Origin: Ramlibacter montanisoli
GTDB lineage: Bacteria > Pseudomonadota > Gammaproteobacteria > Burkholderiales > Burkholderiaceae_C
Assembly (NCBI RefSeq): GCF_013087525.1
Contig: NZ_JABFCS010000001.1
Coordinates: 1,674,001 to 1,738,000 of the forward strand
Length of the DNA stretch: 64,000 nucleotides
Direction of reading: 5' to 3'
Shown: piece after piece, positions 26,930 to 35,591 of the stretch
Position numbering within the stretch: position 1 is the stretch's first letter
Layout of the letters: the number at the start of each line of letters is the position of its first letter
Translations under genes and position numbers: made by a program
The notes under the pieces: generated by a model
Told to the model about the DNA's origin: nothing
The model's input: only the letters and a program-made list of their open reading frames with translations
The model's database searches: none

Positions 26930-27580
26930 TTGAAACTGCTGCACATCGATTCCAGCCCGCTGGGCACCCAGTCCGTCTCCCGCGAGCTCACCCGCCGCAC
27001 CGTGGCCCAGTGGCAGGCCAGCCACCCCGGCACGGTCGTCGAGTACCTGGACCTGGCCGCCAACGCGCCATCCCACCTGGACATGGATTCGCTGGGCTTC
27101 CGCCTCGGCCTCGACGCCGGCAGCCTGACCGAAGCGCAGAAGCGAGAGAACGCGCTGACCGAGCAGCTGCTCACGCAGTTCCTCGCCGCCGACGTGGTGG
27201 TGGTGGGCGCGCCCATGTACAACTTCAGCATCCCCAGCCAGCTGAAGGCCTGGATCGACCGCATCGCGCAGGCCGGTCGCACCTTCAAGTACACCGAGAC
27301 CGGCCCCGTGGGCCTGGCCGGCGGCAAGACGGTGATCGTCGCCTCCACCCGCGGCGGAGCGTATGCAGGCAACCCCTCGCTGGCCTTCCTGGACCACCAG
27401 GAAAGCTACCTGAAGGCGGTGCTGGGCTTCCTGGGCGTGACCGACGTGCGCTTCGTCCGCGCCGAGGGCATGGCCATGGGTGATGCCGCCAAGGCGAACG
27501 GCATCGCCGCCGCCGAAACCGACATCCAGGCGCACGCTTCCGAAGCCGCCAACGAGGGCAAGGCCGCCCTGCGCGCCTGA
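26930..27580 (+). CDS. azoR: FMN-dependent NADH-azoreductase
   Basis: The product is 216 residues with a flavodoxin-like fold. It begins [20 protein letters not shown] and carries the AzoR motif [20 protein letters not shown] near residue 100, then STRGGAYAG. The family reduces quinones and azo dyes with NADH and helps against thiol or electrophile stress. The start is taken as TTG 26930, because AGGAGA lies 6-8 bases upstream and the N-terminus then matches the family. No nearby ATG in this frame fits. It is divergent from, and probably controlled by, the LysR gene. Confidence 0.9.
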   Translation: MKLLHIDSSPLGTQSVSRELTRRTVAQWQASHPGTVVEYLDLAANAPSHLDMDSLGFRLGLDAGSLTEAQKRENALTEQLLTQFLAADVVVVGAPMYNFSIPSQLKAWIDRIAQAGRTFKYTETGPVGLAGGKTVIVASTRGGAYAGNPSLAFLDHQESYLKAVLGFLGVTDVRFVRAEGMAMGDAAKANGIAAAETDIQAHASEAANEGKAALRA

Positions 27581-27594
27581 GCGTGGATGCGCAA

Positions 27595-27620
27595 ACGGCG
27601 GCCCTCGGGCTGCCGTATTT
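27595..27620. terminator. Hairpin between azoR and sbp
   Basis: ACGGCGG...CTGCCGT (27595-27616) can pair over 7 bp with one G-U, extended by CCC/GGG, and is followed by TATTT. It lies in the 49-bp space between the convergent azoR and sulfate-binding-protein genes. The T tract is short, so termination is only likely. Confidence 0.4.
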
Positions 27621-27629
27621 CGTGGGGCC

Positions 27630-28664
27630 TCAGCGGCTTCCCATCCTGCGCGTGTAGATCTGGTCGAAGCTGCCGCCGTCGGCGAAGTGCTCGCGGTCGG
27701 CCTGCGACCAGCCGCCGAAGGCCTGGTCTATGGTGAACAGGTTCAGCTTCGGGAACTGCTTCGCGTACTTCGCCTGCGCCTTCTGCGAGACGGCGGGCCG
27801 GTAGAAGTTCTTGCCGATGATGTCCTGGCCTTCTTCGGTGTAGAGGTACTTCAGGTATTCCTCGGCCACCGCGCGCGTGCCCTTGCGCTCCACGTTGCGG
27901 TCCACCACCGCCACCGGCGGCTCGGCCAGGATGGACAGCGAGGGATAGACCACGTCCACCTTGCTGCCGAATTCCTTTTCCAGCAGGTAGGCCTCGTTCT
28001 CCCAGGAGATGAACACGTCGCCCTGGTTGCGCTGGGCGAAGGTGATCGAGGAGCCGCGCGCGCCCGTGTCGAGCACCGGCACGTTGGCGTACAGCTTCGC
28101 GACGAATTCCTTGGCCTTCGCCTCGCTGCCGAACTTGCGCTTGCCGTATTCCCACGCGGCCAGGTAGTTCCAGCGTGCGCCGCCCGAGGTCTTCGGGTTG
28201 GGCGTGATGACGCTCACGCCCGGCTTCACCAGGTCGTCCCAGTCCCGGATGCCTTTCGGGTTGCCCTGGCGCACCACCAGCACGATCGTGGAGGTGTAGG
28301 GCGCGGCGTTCTGCGGCAGGCGCTTCTGCCAGTCCTTGGCCACCCAGCCGCCATGCGTGGCCAGCGCGTCGATGTCGCCGCCCAGGGCCAGCGTCACCAC
28401 ATCCGCCTGCAGCCCGTCGATGACCGAGCGCGCCTGCTTGCCCGAGCCGCCATGCGACTGCTTGATGGCGATGTCCTGCCCGGTCTTGCCCTTCCAGTAC
28501 TTCGCGAAGGCCTGGTTCAACTCGACGTAGAGCTCGCGCGTCGGGTCGTAGGAGACGTTGAGCAGCTGCACCTGCTGCGCGATCGAAGGCAGCCCGGTCA
28601 GGCCCAGGGCCGCCGCCGCGGCGATGGCCAGGGGAATCTTGATAAAGTCGCGGCGAAGGCTCAT
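27630..28664 (-). CDS. sbp: Sulfate ABC transporter substrate-binding protein
   Basis: The product is a 344-residue periplasmic binding protein of the Sbp/CysP family. The signal sequence [20 protein letters not shown] has a twin arginine near its start. The mature part begins [20 protein letters not shown] and includes [23 protein letters not shown] and the [25 protein letters not shown] region, all typical of sulfate or thiosulfate binding. The permease and ATPase genes (cysTWA) do not follow, since azoR is convergent, so the transporter is encoded elsewhere. Upstream lies a palindromic site that also precedes cysI, which suggests shared control by a CysB-type regulator. Confidence 0.93.
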   Translation of the reverse strand: MSLRRDFIKIPLAIAAAAALGLTGLPSIAQQVQLLNVSYDPTRELYVELNQAFAKYWKGKTGQDIAIKQSHGGSGKQARSVIDGLQADVVTLALGGDIDALATHGGWVAKDWQKRLPQNAAPYTSTIVLVVRQGNPKGIRDWDDLVKPGVSVITPNPKTSGGARWNYLAAWEYGKRKFGSEAKAKEFVAKLYANVPVLDTGARGSSITFAQRNQGDVFISWENEAYLLEKEFGSKVDVVYPSLSILAEPPVAVVDRNVERKGTRAVAEEYLKYLYTEEGQDIIGKNFYRPAVSQKAQAKYAKQFPKLNLFTIDQAFGGWSQADREHFADGGSFDQIYTRRMGSR

Positions 28665-28735
28665 GGATGCGTCCGGTGTGTTCGGCGCATTCTGGAAGCC
28701 GGCGAGCTGAACGCGAACGACAGAGTTTTCAGTTC

Positions 28736-28754
28736 CTTATCCGCATAAGCTAAT
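28736..28754 (-). promoter_or_regulatory. Putative sulfur-regulon operator upstream of sbp
   Basis: Read toward sbp, this is ATTAGCTTATGCGGATAAG. It contains the palindrome CTTAT-N4-ATAAG. The same 19-bp element, differing at three positions and in the same orientation relative to the gene, lies before cysI at 31616-31634. Both are about 75-110 bp from the start codon. A CysB-family site is the likely identity, by inference. Confidence 0.6.
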
Positions 28755-28784
28755 CCAACGTCCCCGTCCCCCTGAAGGCGCTCC

Positions 28785-29057
28785 ATGGCACGCACCGTCC
28801 AATGCATCAAACTCGGCCGCGAAGCCGAAGGTCTCGACTTCCCTCCCTATCCCGGCGAGCTGGGCAAGCGCATCTACGACAGCGTCAGCAAGGAAGCCTG
28901 GCAGCAGTGGCTCAAGCAGCAGACCATGCTGGTGAACGAGAACCGCCTGAACCTGGCCGACCAGCGCGCCCGCGAATACCTCAAGCGCCAGATGGAGAAC
29001 CACTTCTTCGGCAGCGGCGCCGACACCGCGGCGGGCTACGTTCCGCCCACGAATTGA
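28785..29057 (+). CDS. yggX: YggX-type Fe(2+)-trafficking / oxidative damage protection protein
   Basis: The product is 90 residues with the full YggX pattern: [30 protein letters not shown] over the first 30 residues, including the conserved Cys7, and a C-terminal [20 protein letters not shown]. The family protects iron-sulfur clusters and is linked to iron handling. GAAGG precedes the ATG. It is divergent from sbp, so the sulfur operator lies in its upstream region too. mnmC follows after 4 bp. Confidence 0.93.
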   Translation: MARTVQCIKLGREAEGLDFPPYPGELGKRIYDSVSKEAWQQWLKQQTMLVNENRLNLADQRAREYLKRQMENHFFGSGADTAAGYVPPTN

Positions 29058-29061
29058 GCGC

Positions 29062-30813
29062 ATGAACCCGGGCGGCCTCGAGCAGGCCGGCCACGTCTTC
29101 CTGCAAGGCTGCGGACTGCCGGGACGCTGGGCGGGGCGCGCGCGATGGTGCGTCCTGGAAACCGGCTTCGGCGCCGGCATGAACTTCCTGGCGACCTGGC
29201 ACGCCTGGCGCAGCGACCCGCAGCGGCCGCGGATGCTGCACTACGCCGCCGTCGAAGGCAGCCCGGTGACGCTCGACGAGCTGCTGGGCGCCGCAGGGAC
29301 CTATCCCGCGCTGCAGCCGCTGGCGGACGCGCTTGCGAGCCAGTGGTCCGGTCTCGTGCCCGGCTTCCACCGGCTCTCCTTCGAGCGGGGACGCGTGCTG
29401 CTGACGCTGTGCGTCGGCGAGCTGCAGGCCGCGCTGCGCGAACAGTCTCTGCGCGCCGACAGCGTCTACCTCGATGGCCCGGCCCCGAACCTCGACACCG
29501 TGAAGGCGGTGACCCGCCTGTGCCGCCGCGACGCGGGACTGGCCACGTGGACGACCTCCCCGGAGGTGCAACGCGACCTGCAGTCCTGCGGCTGGCGCGT
29601 GGAGAAGCGCCCCGGGCCCGGCGCGCAGCGGGAGTGCCTGGCCGGCGTCCATGCGCCCGCGTGGGAGGTGAAGGGCCTCGACGGGGAGCAGGCCGTCGAA
29701 CCGGGTGAATGCGTCGTGGTCGGGGCCGGCCTGGCCGGCGCGGCCGCCGCCGCCAGCCTGGCCCGGCGCGGTTGGCGCGTGCGCGTCTTCGACACGGCCG
29801 CGGGCCCCGCCACCGGTGCGTCCGACCTGCCTGCCGGCCTGCTCGCCCCGCACCAGTCGCCCGACGACAACCTGCTGTCGCGGCTGTCGCGTGCGGGTGT
29901 GCGCGTGACGCTGCAGGAGGCGGAGCAGCACCTCGCGCGCGGCCTCGAATGGGACCGCACCGGCGTGCTCGAGTGGCGTGGCGAGGACCACCGGCCGCTG
30001 CCGGAACTGGGCGAGGCCTTCGCGGTGTGGAGCCGCGAGGCCACGGACGCGCAGAAGCGCGCGGCGGGCCTGCCTGCGGGCGACGCTGCGTGGTGGCACG
30101 AGCACGCCGCCTGGATCGAACCGGCGGCCCTGGTGCGCCTGTGGCTGCGCGAGCCCGGCGTGCGCTTCGCCGGCGGCCGCAAGGTGGCGCACCTGCGGCG
30201 CGAGCAGGAGGAGTGGGTGCTGGAGGATGCCGCCGGAACCCGCATGGGTTCGGCCCGCCTGGTCGTCCTCGCCGCCGCCCTCGGCACGGCCGCCCTGCTC
30301 GACGAACAGGTTCAGCTGCACGCGGTGCGTGGACAGGTGACCTGGGCGCCGCGCGACGGGGACGCCGCTGCCCTGCCGCCCTTCCCCGTGAACGGCCATG
30401 GCCACTTCCTGCCGCGCGTGCCCCTGGTGGACCGCGACGCCTGGATCACCGGTTCGACCTACGGGCGCGGCGACGCGGACGAGACGCTGCGCCGGGCGGA
30501 CAACACAGCCAACCTCGAGCGCGTGCGCGAAGTCATGCCACGCGCAGCGCAGGTCATGGACGGGGCGTTCGCGCGCCGCGAGGTGCAGTGCTGGAGCGGC
30601 GTGCGTTGCGCATCCAGCGATCGCCGGCCGCTGGTGGGCGAATTCGCGCCCGGCCTGTGGGTGAGCACGGCGATGGGATCACGCGGCCTGACCTTCGCCG
30701 CGCTTTGCGGGGAGCTGGTCGCCGCCCGGCTGCACCGCGAGCCCCTGCCGCTGGAAGCGCGCCTCGCGCAGGCGCTGGATGTCAGGCGGCAGGCCCGAGC
30801 TCGATCCGGCTGA
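29062..30813 (+). CDS. mnmC: tRNA 5-methylaminomethyl-2-thiouridine biosynthesis bifunctional protein MnmC (short N-terminus)
   Basis: The product is 583 residues. Residues 1 to about 210 are a methyltransferase domain with SAM motif LETGFGAGMNFLATWHAWR. From about 213 a FAD-dependent oxidase begins with CVVVGAGLAGAAAAASLARRG. Together they turn cmnm5s2U34 into mnm5s2U34 in tRNA wobble positions. The N-terminus is unusual: it begins MNPGGLEQAGHVFLQGC, so the roughly 30 residues usually found before GGL.QA (an SxxFxDxYxS stretch) are missing. No other frame upstream supplies them, because yggX ends 4 bp before. The motif usually read DGFAP is here DGPAP. Either the start is genuinely short or bases are lost. 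The 3' end overlaps the convergent gene by 32 bp. Confidence 0.88.
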   Translation: MNPGGLEQAGHVFLQGCGLPGRWAGRARWCVLETGFGAGMNFLATWHAWRSDPQRPRMLHYAAVEGSPVTLDELLGAAGTYPALQPLADALASQWSGLVPGFHRLSFERGRVLLTLCVGELQAALREQSLRADSVYLDGPAPNLDTVKAVTRLCRRDAGLATWTTSPEVQRDLQSCGWRVEKRPGPGAQRECLAGVHAPAWEVKGLDGEQAVEPGECVVVGAGLAGAAAAASLARRGWRVRVFDTAAGPATGASDLPAGLLAPHQSPDDNLLSRLSRAGVRVTLQEAEQHLARGLEWDRTGVLEWRGEDHRPLPELGEAFAVWSREATDAQKRAAGLPAGDAAWWHEHAAWIEPAALVRLWLREPGVRFAGGRKVAHLRREQEEWVLEDAAGTRMGSARLVVLAAALGTAALLDEQVQLHAVRGQVTWAPRDGDAAALPPFPVNGHGHFLPRVPLVDRDAWITGSTYGRGDADETLRRADNTANLERVREVMPRAAQVMDGAFARREVQCWSGVRCASSDRRPLVGEFAPGLWVSTAMGSRGLTFAALCGELVAARLHREPLPLEARLAQALDVRRQARARSG

Positions 30814-31513
30814 GCCAGGCGTCCAGCCGCTCCGCATCGGGCGGATGTTCCAGCAGCGCCGTGCCTCCCACCCAGGCGCGCATGCGCTCCGACACCGAAC
30901 GCGCCGCCTTGGTCAGCGCGATGTGGCGGATCGGCTTGCGACCGTTCTTCAGCTGGCGCAGCAGCGCCCAGGCATCCATGTCGCCCAGGCCGGAGTCGAC
31001 CAGGGCCACGTCGTACTGCTTGCCGCGCGCGAGTTCCACGGCCTGCGAGCCGCTTTCGGCCTCGTCGGCGAAGGTCAGGCGCGCCAGGGCCAGGCGCGCG
31101 CGCAGGTAGAGGCGCTCGTCACGGTCGCTGCTCACGATCAGCGCGTGCCTCTGCGACATGGGGGAATCGTCCTCCTTGGCCACCCCGACCTCAGTGCCTT
31201 CGCCGAACAAGGCGTCCAGCCCCTCGATCACCTCCGGCCAATGGATCGGCCGCTGCAAGGCACGGCACGCGTTGGCAGGAGCGTTGGGTCCAACCCACAA
31301 AAAGGGCAGTTGGCGGTGCAGCGGCGACTCCGCCTCCACCCGCGCCTCCCAGCTCAGGCCGTCCAGCAGGGCCACCCGGGCCGGCTCTGCCGCCTGGGTC
31401 GTCCACAGTTGGTACATGGTGCGGCACTGCTCGGACAGGCGGAACACGGTGTTCAGCGCGTGCCTCTCCTCGTCGGAGAAGCCCACGACCTTGATGTAGA
31501 CCCGTTGCGCCAT
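30782..31513 (-). CDS. Protein with C-terminal response-regulator receiver domain
   Basis: The product is 243 residues from ATG 31513. Residues about 1-110 match nothing I recognise (VYIKVVGFSDEERHALNTVF, then LLDGLSWEARVEAE). Residues about 128-240 look like a CheY-type receiver: an acidic pair in SSDRDE, the phosphoacceptor Asp in VALVDSGLGDMDAW, and a Lys in HIALTKAARS. There is no DNA-binding or enzymatic output domain. The N-terminal part itself resembles a degenerate receiver-like alpha/beta domain in length and pattern, but I cannot confirm that. It stands alone between mnmC (convergent) and cysI (divergent). Its function is unknown. Confidence 0.75.
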   Translation of the reverse strand: MAQRVYIKVVGFSDEERHALNTVFRLSEQCRTMYQLWTTQAAEPARVALLDGLSWEARVEAESPLHRQLPFLWVGPNAPANACRALQRPIHWPEVIEGLDALFGEGTEVGVAKEDDSPMSQRHALIVSSDRDERLYLRARLALARLTFADEAESGSQAVELARGKQYDVALVDSGLGDMDAWALLRQLKNGRKPIRHIALTKAARSVSERMRAWVGGTALLEHPPDAERLDAWLSRIELGPAA

Positions 31514-31615
31514 GCCTTGTCTCTGCCCTCCCAACTGTTGAGGGGAATGCGCCGCAAACCGCCCTTATCCGGCTTGCCGCCGGAATGGCCGGCGGGGGCG
31601 CTTCCCGCTTCGTGC

Positions 31616-31634
31616 ATAAGCTTATCCGCATAAG
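31616..31634 (+). promoter_or_regulatory. Putative sulfur-regulon operator upstream of cysI
   Basis: The sequence is ATAAGCTTATCCGCATAAG, with the palindrome CTTAT-N4-ATAAG and an overlapping ATAAGCTTAT dyad. It matches the element before sbp at 16 of 19 positions. An AT-rich stretch follows (31640-31653) that could hold the cysI promoter. The start codon is 89 bp further on. A small GC hairpin (31691-31707) lies in the leader. Confidence 0.6.
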
Positions 31635-31722
31635 GCCCGAATTAAAAAATAGTTTGGATCCATATGGGCCCTCCCTACAGTCTCGGCTCCGGCCCTCTTT
31701 GGGGGCCACCACGCCCGCTTCC

Positions 31723-33552
31723 ATGTACCAATATTCAGAATTCGACCGGCAGTTCGTGCGTGCGCGCGCGGCGCAGTTCCGCGACCAGCTCGAACGCTGG
31801 CAGGCCGGCACCCTCGGCGACGACGAACTGCGCCCGTTGCGGCTGCAGAACGGCTGGTACATCCAGCGCTACGCCCCCATGGCGCGCATCTCCGTGCCCT
31901 ACGGCGAGCTCTCCAGCGCGCAGCTGCGCGTGCTGGCCAAGGTGGCGCGCGAATACGACAAGCCCGACGCCGCCCTGCTGCAGGAAGCGCAGGACAAGCA
32001 GCTGGCCCTGGGGCCGGTGCCAGTTCCCGGGACCAACCGCCAGGTCGTCACCAAGCTGACCTGGGGCTACGGCCACTTCACGACCCGCACCAACGTGCAG
32101 TTCAACTGGATCCCGATCACCAAGGCCGCCGACGTGATGGAGCTGCTGGCCGACGTGAACATGCACGGCATCCAGACCAGCGGCAACGCGATCCGCAACA
32201 TCACCACCGACGAACTCGCCGGCATCGCCGTGGACGAGATCGCCGATCCGCGCCCGTTCGCCGAGATCCTGCGCCAGTGGGGTGCCCTGCACCCCGAATT
32301 CGCCTTCCTGCCCCGCAAGTTCAAGATCGCCCTCAACGGCGCGAAGGAAGACCGGGCGGCGTTGGGCTGGTACGACATCAGCCTGCAGCTGCTGCGCAAC
32401 GACACGGGCGAGCTGGGCTTCAAGGTGATGGTCGGCGGCGGCATGGGCCGCACCCCCATCATCGCCACCGTGGTGCGCGAGTTCCTGGAGTGGAAGCACC
32501 TCCTGAACTACCTGGAAGCCTGCATCCGCGTCTACAACCGCTACGGCCGCCGCGACAACGTCTGGAAGGCGCGCATCAAGATCCTGGTGAAGTCCGAGGG
32601 CCAGCGCTACATCGACCAGGTCGAGGAAGAGTTCCGCCAGATCGTCGAAGTCGACGGTGCCCAGCACACGCTGACGCAGGCCGAGCTCGATCGCGTGTCG
32701 GCCTTCTTCGTGGAACCGGAGCTGAAGCCGCGCCGCCGCGACGCTGCCGAAGCGCGCGTGCACGAGATCATCCGCGCCGACGCCGAAGCCGATCCGCTGT
32801 ACGACCGCTGGCTGCAGCGCAACGTGGCGCCGCACCGCAATCCGCAGCTGCGCGCCGTGACGCTGTCCTTCAAGCGCCTGGGCCACAACCCGGGCGACTG
32901 CACCGCCGACCAGTTCGACGCCTGCGCCGACCTCGCCGAGCGCTTCTCCGCCGGCGAAGCGCGCGTGACCCACGAGCAGAACCTGCTGCTGCCCTGGGTG
33001 CACCAGGACGACCTGCCCGAGCTGTGGGCCGCTGCCCGCAAGCTGGGCCTGGCACGCCCGAACATCGGCCTGATCACCGACATGATCGCCTGCCCCGGCG
33101 GCGACTTCTGCTCGCTGGCCAATGCGCGTTCGCTGCCGATCGCCGAGGCCATCACCGAGCGCTTCCAGGACCTCGACGAGGAATGGGACATCGGCGAGAT
33201 CGACCTGAACTTCTCGGGCTGCATCAACTCCTGCGGCCACCACCACGCAGGCCACATCGGCATCCTCGGCGTCGACAAGGACGGCAAGGAGTGGTACCAG
33301 ATCACGCTGGGCGGCTCCAACGGCTCCGACCTGTCCGGCCCCGCGGGCCCGGGCAAGATCATCGGCCCTTCCTTCGCCAAGGAGGAAGTGCCGGCCGTGA
33401 TCGAAGCCATCGTCGACACCTATCGCCAGCTGCGCCAGCCGGTGGCCGGCGGCAAGTACGAAACCTTCATCGCGACCTTGCGCCGCACCGGCCCCGACGC
33501 GTTCAAGGCGGCGGCCAATGCCTGCCGCCTGGCCGAAAAGGAAACCGCATGA
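31723..33552 (+). CDS. cysI: Nitrite/sulfite reductase, assimilatory sulfite reductase type
   Basis: The product is a 609-residue siroheme-Fe4S4 reductase. The four cluster cysteines are in MIACPGGDFCSLA (about residue 457) and NFSGCINSCGHHHAG (about residue 500). Siroheme-binding arginines fall in the TRTNVQFNW region near residue 125. With the cys genes behind it, the role is reduction of sulfite to sulfide. An older TTG/ATG frame extends upstream, but ATG 31723 gives the family N-terminus YQYSEFDRQFVRAR. The stop overlaps the next gene as ATGA. It heads the operon cysI-DUF934-cysH-cysD-cysN. Confidence 0.95.
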   Translation: MYQYSEFDRQFVRARAAQFRDQLERWQAGTLGDDELRPLRLQNGWYIQRYAPMARISVPYGELSSAQLRVLAKVAREYDKPDAALLQEAQDKQLALGPVPVPGTNRQVVTKLTWGYGHFTTRTNVQFNWIPITKAADVMELLADVNMHGIQTSGNAIRNITTDELAGIAVDEIADPRPFAEILRQWGALHPEFAFLPRKFKIALNGAKEDRAALGWYDISLQLLRNDTGELGFKVMVGGGMGRTPIIATVVREFLEWKHLLNYLEACIRVYNRYGRRDNVWKARIKILVKSEGQRYIDQVEEEFRQIVEVDGAQHTLTQAELDRVSAFFVEPELKPRRRDAAEARVHEIIRADAEADPLYDRWLQRNVAPHRNPQLRAVTLSFKRLGHNPGDCTADQFDACADLAERFSAGEARVTHEQNLLLPWVHQDDLPELWAAARKLGLARPNIGLITDMIACPGGDFCSLANARSLPIAEAITERFQDLDEEWDIGEIDLNFSGCINSCGHHHAGHIGILGVDKDGKEWYQITLGGSNGSDLSGPAGPGKIIGPSFAKEEVPAVIEAIVDTYRQLRQPVAGGKYETFIATLRRTGPDAFKAAANACRLAEKETA

Positions 33553-33932
33553 TCCCGCTGCAACTGATCGCCGCCGGCAGCGCGGCACCCGAAGACGACC
33601 CCCGCGTCCTGGTGCTGGCCAACGACGCCGACCCGATGGAAGCCTCGCTGGAGGGTGTGGAGCGCATCGAGCTGAACTTCCCCAAGTTCACCGACGGCCG
33701 CGCATTCAGCCAGGCCTACCTGCTGCGCCGCCGCCGCAAGTTCACGGGCGACATCCGCGCCACCGGCGACGTGCTGATCGACCAGCTGGTACAGATGTAC
33801 CGCACAGGCTTTTCCAGCGCGGTCCTCAAGGAAGGCAAGGACCCGGTGGAGGCCGAGCGCCAGTTCACCCGCTACGCCGCGTTCTACCAGGCCGATGCGC
33901 GGGTGCCGCAACCTCACTTCGCGCGGGGCTGA
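33549..33932 (+). CDS. DUF934 protein of sulfate assimilation operon
   Basis: The product is a 127-residue DUF934 protein: RIELNFPKFTDGRAFSQAYLLRRR and DQLVQMYRTGFSSAVLKEG are the conserved blocks. The family is regularly encoded between cysI and cysH in proteobacteria, and a role as accessory or electron-transfer partner of the sulfite reductase has been suggested. No cofactor motif is visible. Its start overlaps the cysI stop (ATGA), which implies coupled synthesis. Confidence 0.9.
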   Translation: MIPLQLIAAGSAAPEDDPRVLVLANDADPMEASLEGVERIELNFPKFTDGRAFSQAYLLRRRRKFTGDIRATGDVLIDQLVQMYRTGFSSAVLKEGKDPVEAERQFTRYAAFYQADARVPQPHFARG

Positions 33933-33933
33933 G

Positions 33934-34662
33934 ATGGGCGCGATCGACCTGAACGCGCGTCCTTCGAAGGACTACGAAGCCAAGCTGGCGGAAACGCAGA
34001 AGCTGCTGATCCAGGCCGCTTCCGAATTCACGCCGCTGAAGCAGGCGTCCAGCCTGGGCGCCGAGGACGTCGTCATCACGCACCTGATCAACAGCCTGGA
34101 GCTGGCCATCCCGGTGTTCGTGCTCGAGACCGGCGCCCTGCATCCGGAGACCCTGCAGCTGCTGGAACGCACGCAGGCGGATTCGCGCGCACCGGTGGAG
34201 GTCTACCGGCCGGTGAACGAAGCCGTGGTGCAGTTCGTGGCGCGCGAAGGCCAGGACGCGATGTACCGCAGCATCGAGCTGCGCAAGGCCTGCTGCGGCA
34301 TCCGCAAGATGGAGCCGCTGGAACGCGCGCTCGCCGGCCAGAAAGCCTGGATCACGGGCCTGCGGCGCGAGCAGTCGAATGCCCGCGCCGAGGTGCCGCT
34401 GGTGGACACGGCGGACGCCAGGCGCGTGAAGCTGAATCCCCTGGCCAACTGGACCTGGGGCGACGTCTGGCACTACATCGCCGCCAACGGCGTGGACTAC
34501 AACCCGCTGCACGACCAGTTCTTCCCCAGCATCGGCTGTGCGCCCTGCACGCGGGCAATCAGCCTGGGCGAGGACTTCCGCGCCGGGCGCTGGTGGTGGG
34601 AGGACGAGGCCGCGAAAGAGTGCGGCCTGCACGTGAAGAACGAAGAGAAGGCTGCCGCATGA
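33934..34662 (+). CDS. cysH: Phosphoadenylyl-/adenylyl-sulfate reductase, APS type
   Basis: The product is 242 residues. Two cysteine pairs, KACCGIRK (about residue 119) and GCAPCTRAI (about residue 201), provide the four ligands of a [4Fe-4S] cluster. Family knowledge ties this CC...CxxC pattern to enzymes that reduce APS directly. That fits the absence of an APS kinase (cysC) in this operon. ATG 33934 follows the DUF934 stop directly. Its stop overlaps cysD as ATGA. The C-terminus is shorter than that of plant-type reductases, which carry a fused glutaredoxin domain. Confidence 0.94.
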   Translation: MGAIDLNARPSKDYEAKLAETQKLLIQAASEFTPLKQASSLGAEDVVITHLINSLELAIPVFVLETGALHPETLQLLERTQADSRAPVEVYRPVNEAVVQFVAREGQDAMYRSIELRKACCGIRKMEPLERALAGQKAWITGLRREQSNARAEVPLVDTADARRVKLNPLANWTWGDVWHYIAANGVDYNPLHDQFFPSIGCAPCTRAISLGEDFRAGRWWWEDEAAKECGLHVKNEEKAAA

Positions 34663-35591
34663 ACGCCCGCACGGAACCGCAACTGCTGACCCGCATCAGC
34701 AACCGCCACCTCGACGCGCTGGAGGAAGAAGCGATCTTCGTCCTGCGCGAAGTGGCCGGCGCCTTCGAGCGCCCGACGCTGCTGTTCTCCGGCGGCAAGG
34801 ATTCGCTGGTGCTCCTGAAATGCGCGGAGAAGGCTTTCGGCAGCGGGCGCATCCCCTACCCGCTGCTGATGATCGACACCGGCCACAACTTCCCCGAGGT
34901 GACGGACTTCCGCGACTTCCGGGCGAAGGAGCTGGGCGCCGAGCTGGTGGTGCGCAGCGTGGAAGACTCGATGAAGCGCGGTACCGTGCGGCTGGCGCAT
35001 CCGGGCGAGAGCCGCAACGCGCACCAGTCGGTGACGCTGCTGGAGGCGATCGAGGAGTTCCGCTTCGACGCGCTGATCGGCGGCGCGCGCCGCGACGAGG
35101 AGAAGGCGCGCGCCAAGGAGCGCATCTTCTCCCACCGCGACAGCTTCGGCCAGTGGCAGCCCAAGGCGCAGCGCCCCGAGCTGTGGACGCTGTTCAACAC
35201 GCGCCTGCAGCCCGGCGAGCACTTCCGGGTGTTCCCCATCTCCAACTGGACCGAGCTGGACGTGTGGCAGTACATCGAGCGCGAGCGGATCGCGCTGCCC
35301 TCGATCTACTACGCGCACCAGCGCCAGGTGGTCGAACGCCGCGGCCTGCTGGTGCCGGTCACCGAGATCACCCCGCCCAAGGACGGCGAGGAGGTCGTGA
35401 CCCGCACTGTGCGCTTCCGCACGGTGGGCGACATCACCTGCACCTGCCCCGTGGAAAGCCCCGCGGCCAACGCCGCCCAGGTGGTCGCCGAGACCCTGCT
35501 GGCCGACGTGAGCGAGCGCGGTGCCACCCGCATGGACGACAAGACCTCCGACGCCTCGATGGAAAAGCGCAAGAAGGACGGGTATTTCTGA
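34659..35591 (+). CDS. cysD: Sulfate adenylyltransferase subunit 2
   Basis: The product is a 310-residue PP-loop ATP pyrophosphatase. The loop LLFSGGKDSLVLL is at about residues 40-52, with LLMIDTGHNFPEV and IGGARRDEEKARAKERIFS after it. It forms APS from sulfate and ATP with the GTPase CysN. ATG 34659 overlaps the cysH stop, and its own stop overlaps the cysN start (TGATG). The C-terminus ends EKRKKDGYF, as in the family. Confidence 0.96.
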   Translation: MNARTEPQLLTRISNRHLDALEEEAIFVLREVAGAFERPTLLFSGGKDSLVLLKCAEKAFGSGRIPYPLLMIDTGHNFPEVTDFRDFRAKELGAELVVRSVEDSMKRGTVRLAHPGESRNAHQSVTLLEAIEEFRFDALIGGARRDEEKARAKERIFSHRDSFGQWQPKAQRPELWTLFNTRLQPGEHFRVFPISNWTELDVWQYIERERIALPSIYYAHQRQVVERRGLLVPVTEITPPKDGEEVVTRTVRFRTVGDITCTCPVESPAANAAQVVAETLLADVSERGATRMDDKTSDASMEKRKKDGYF

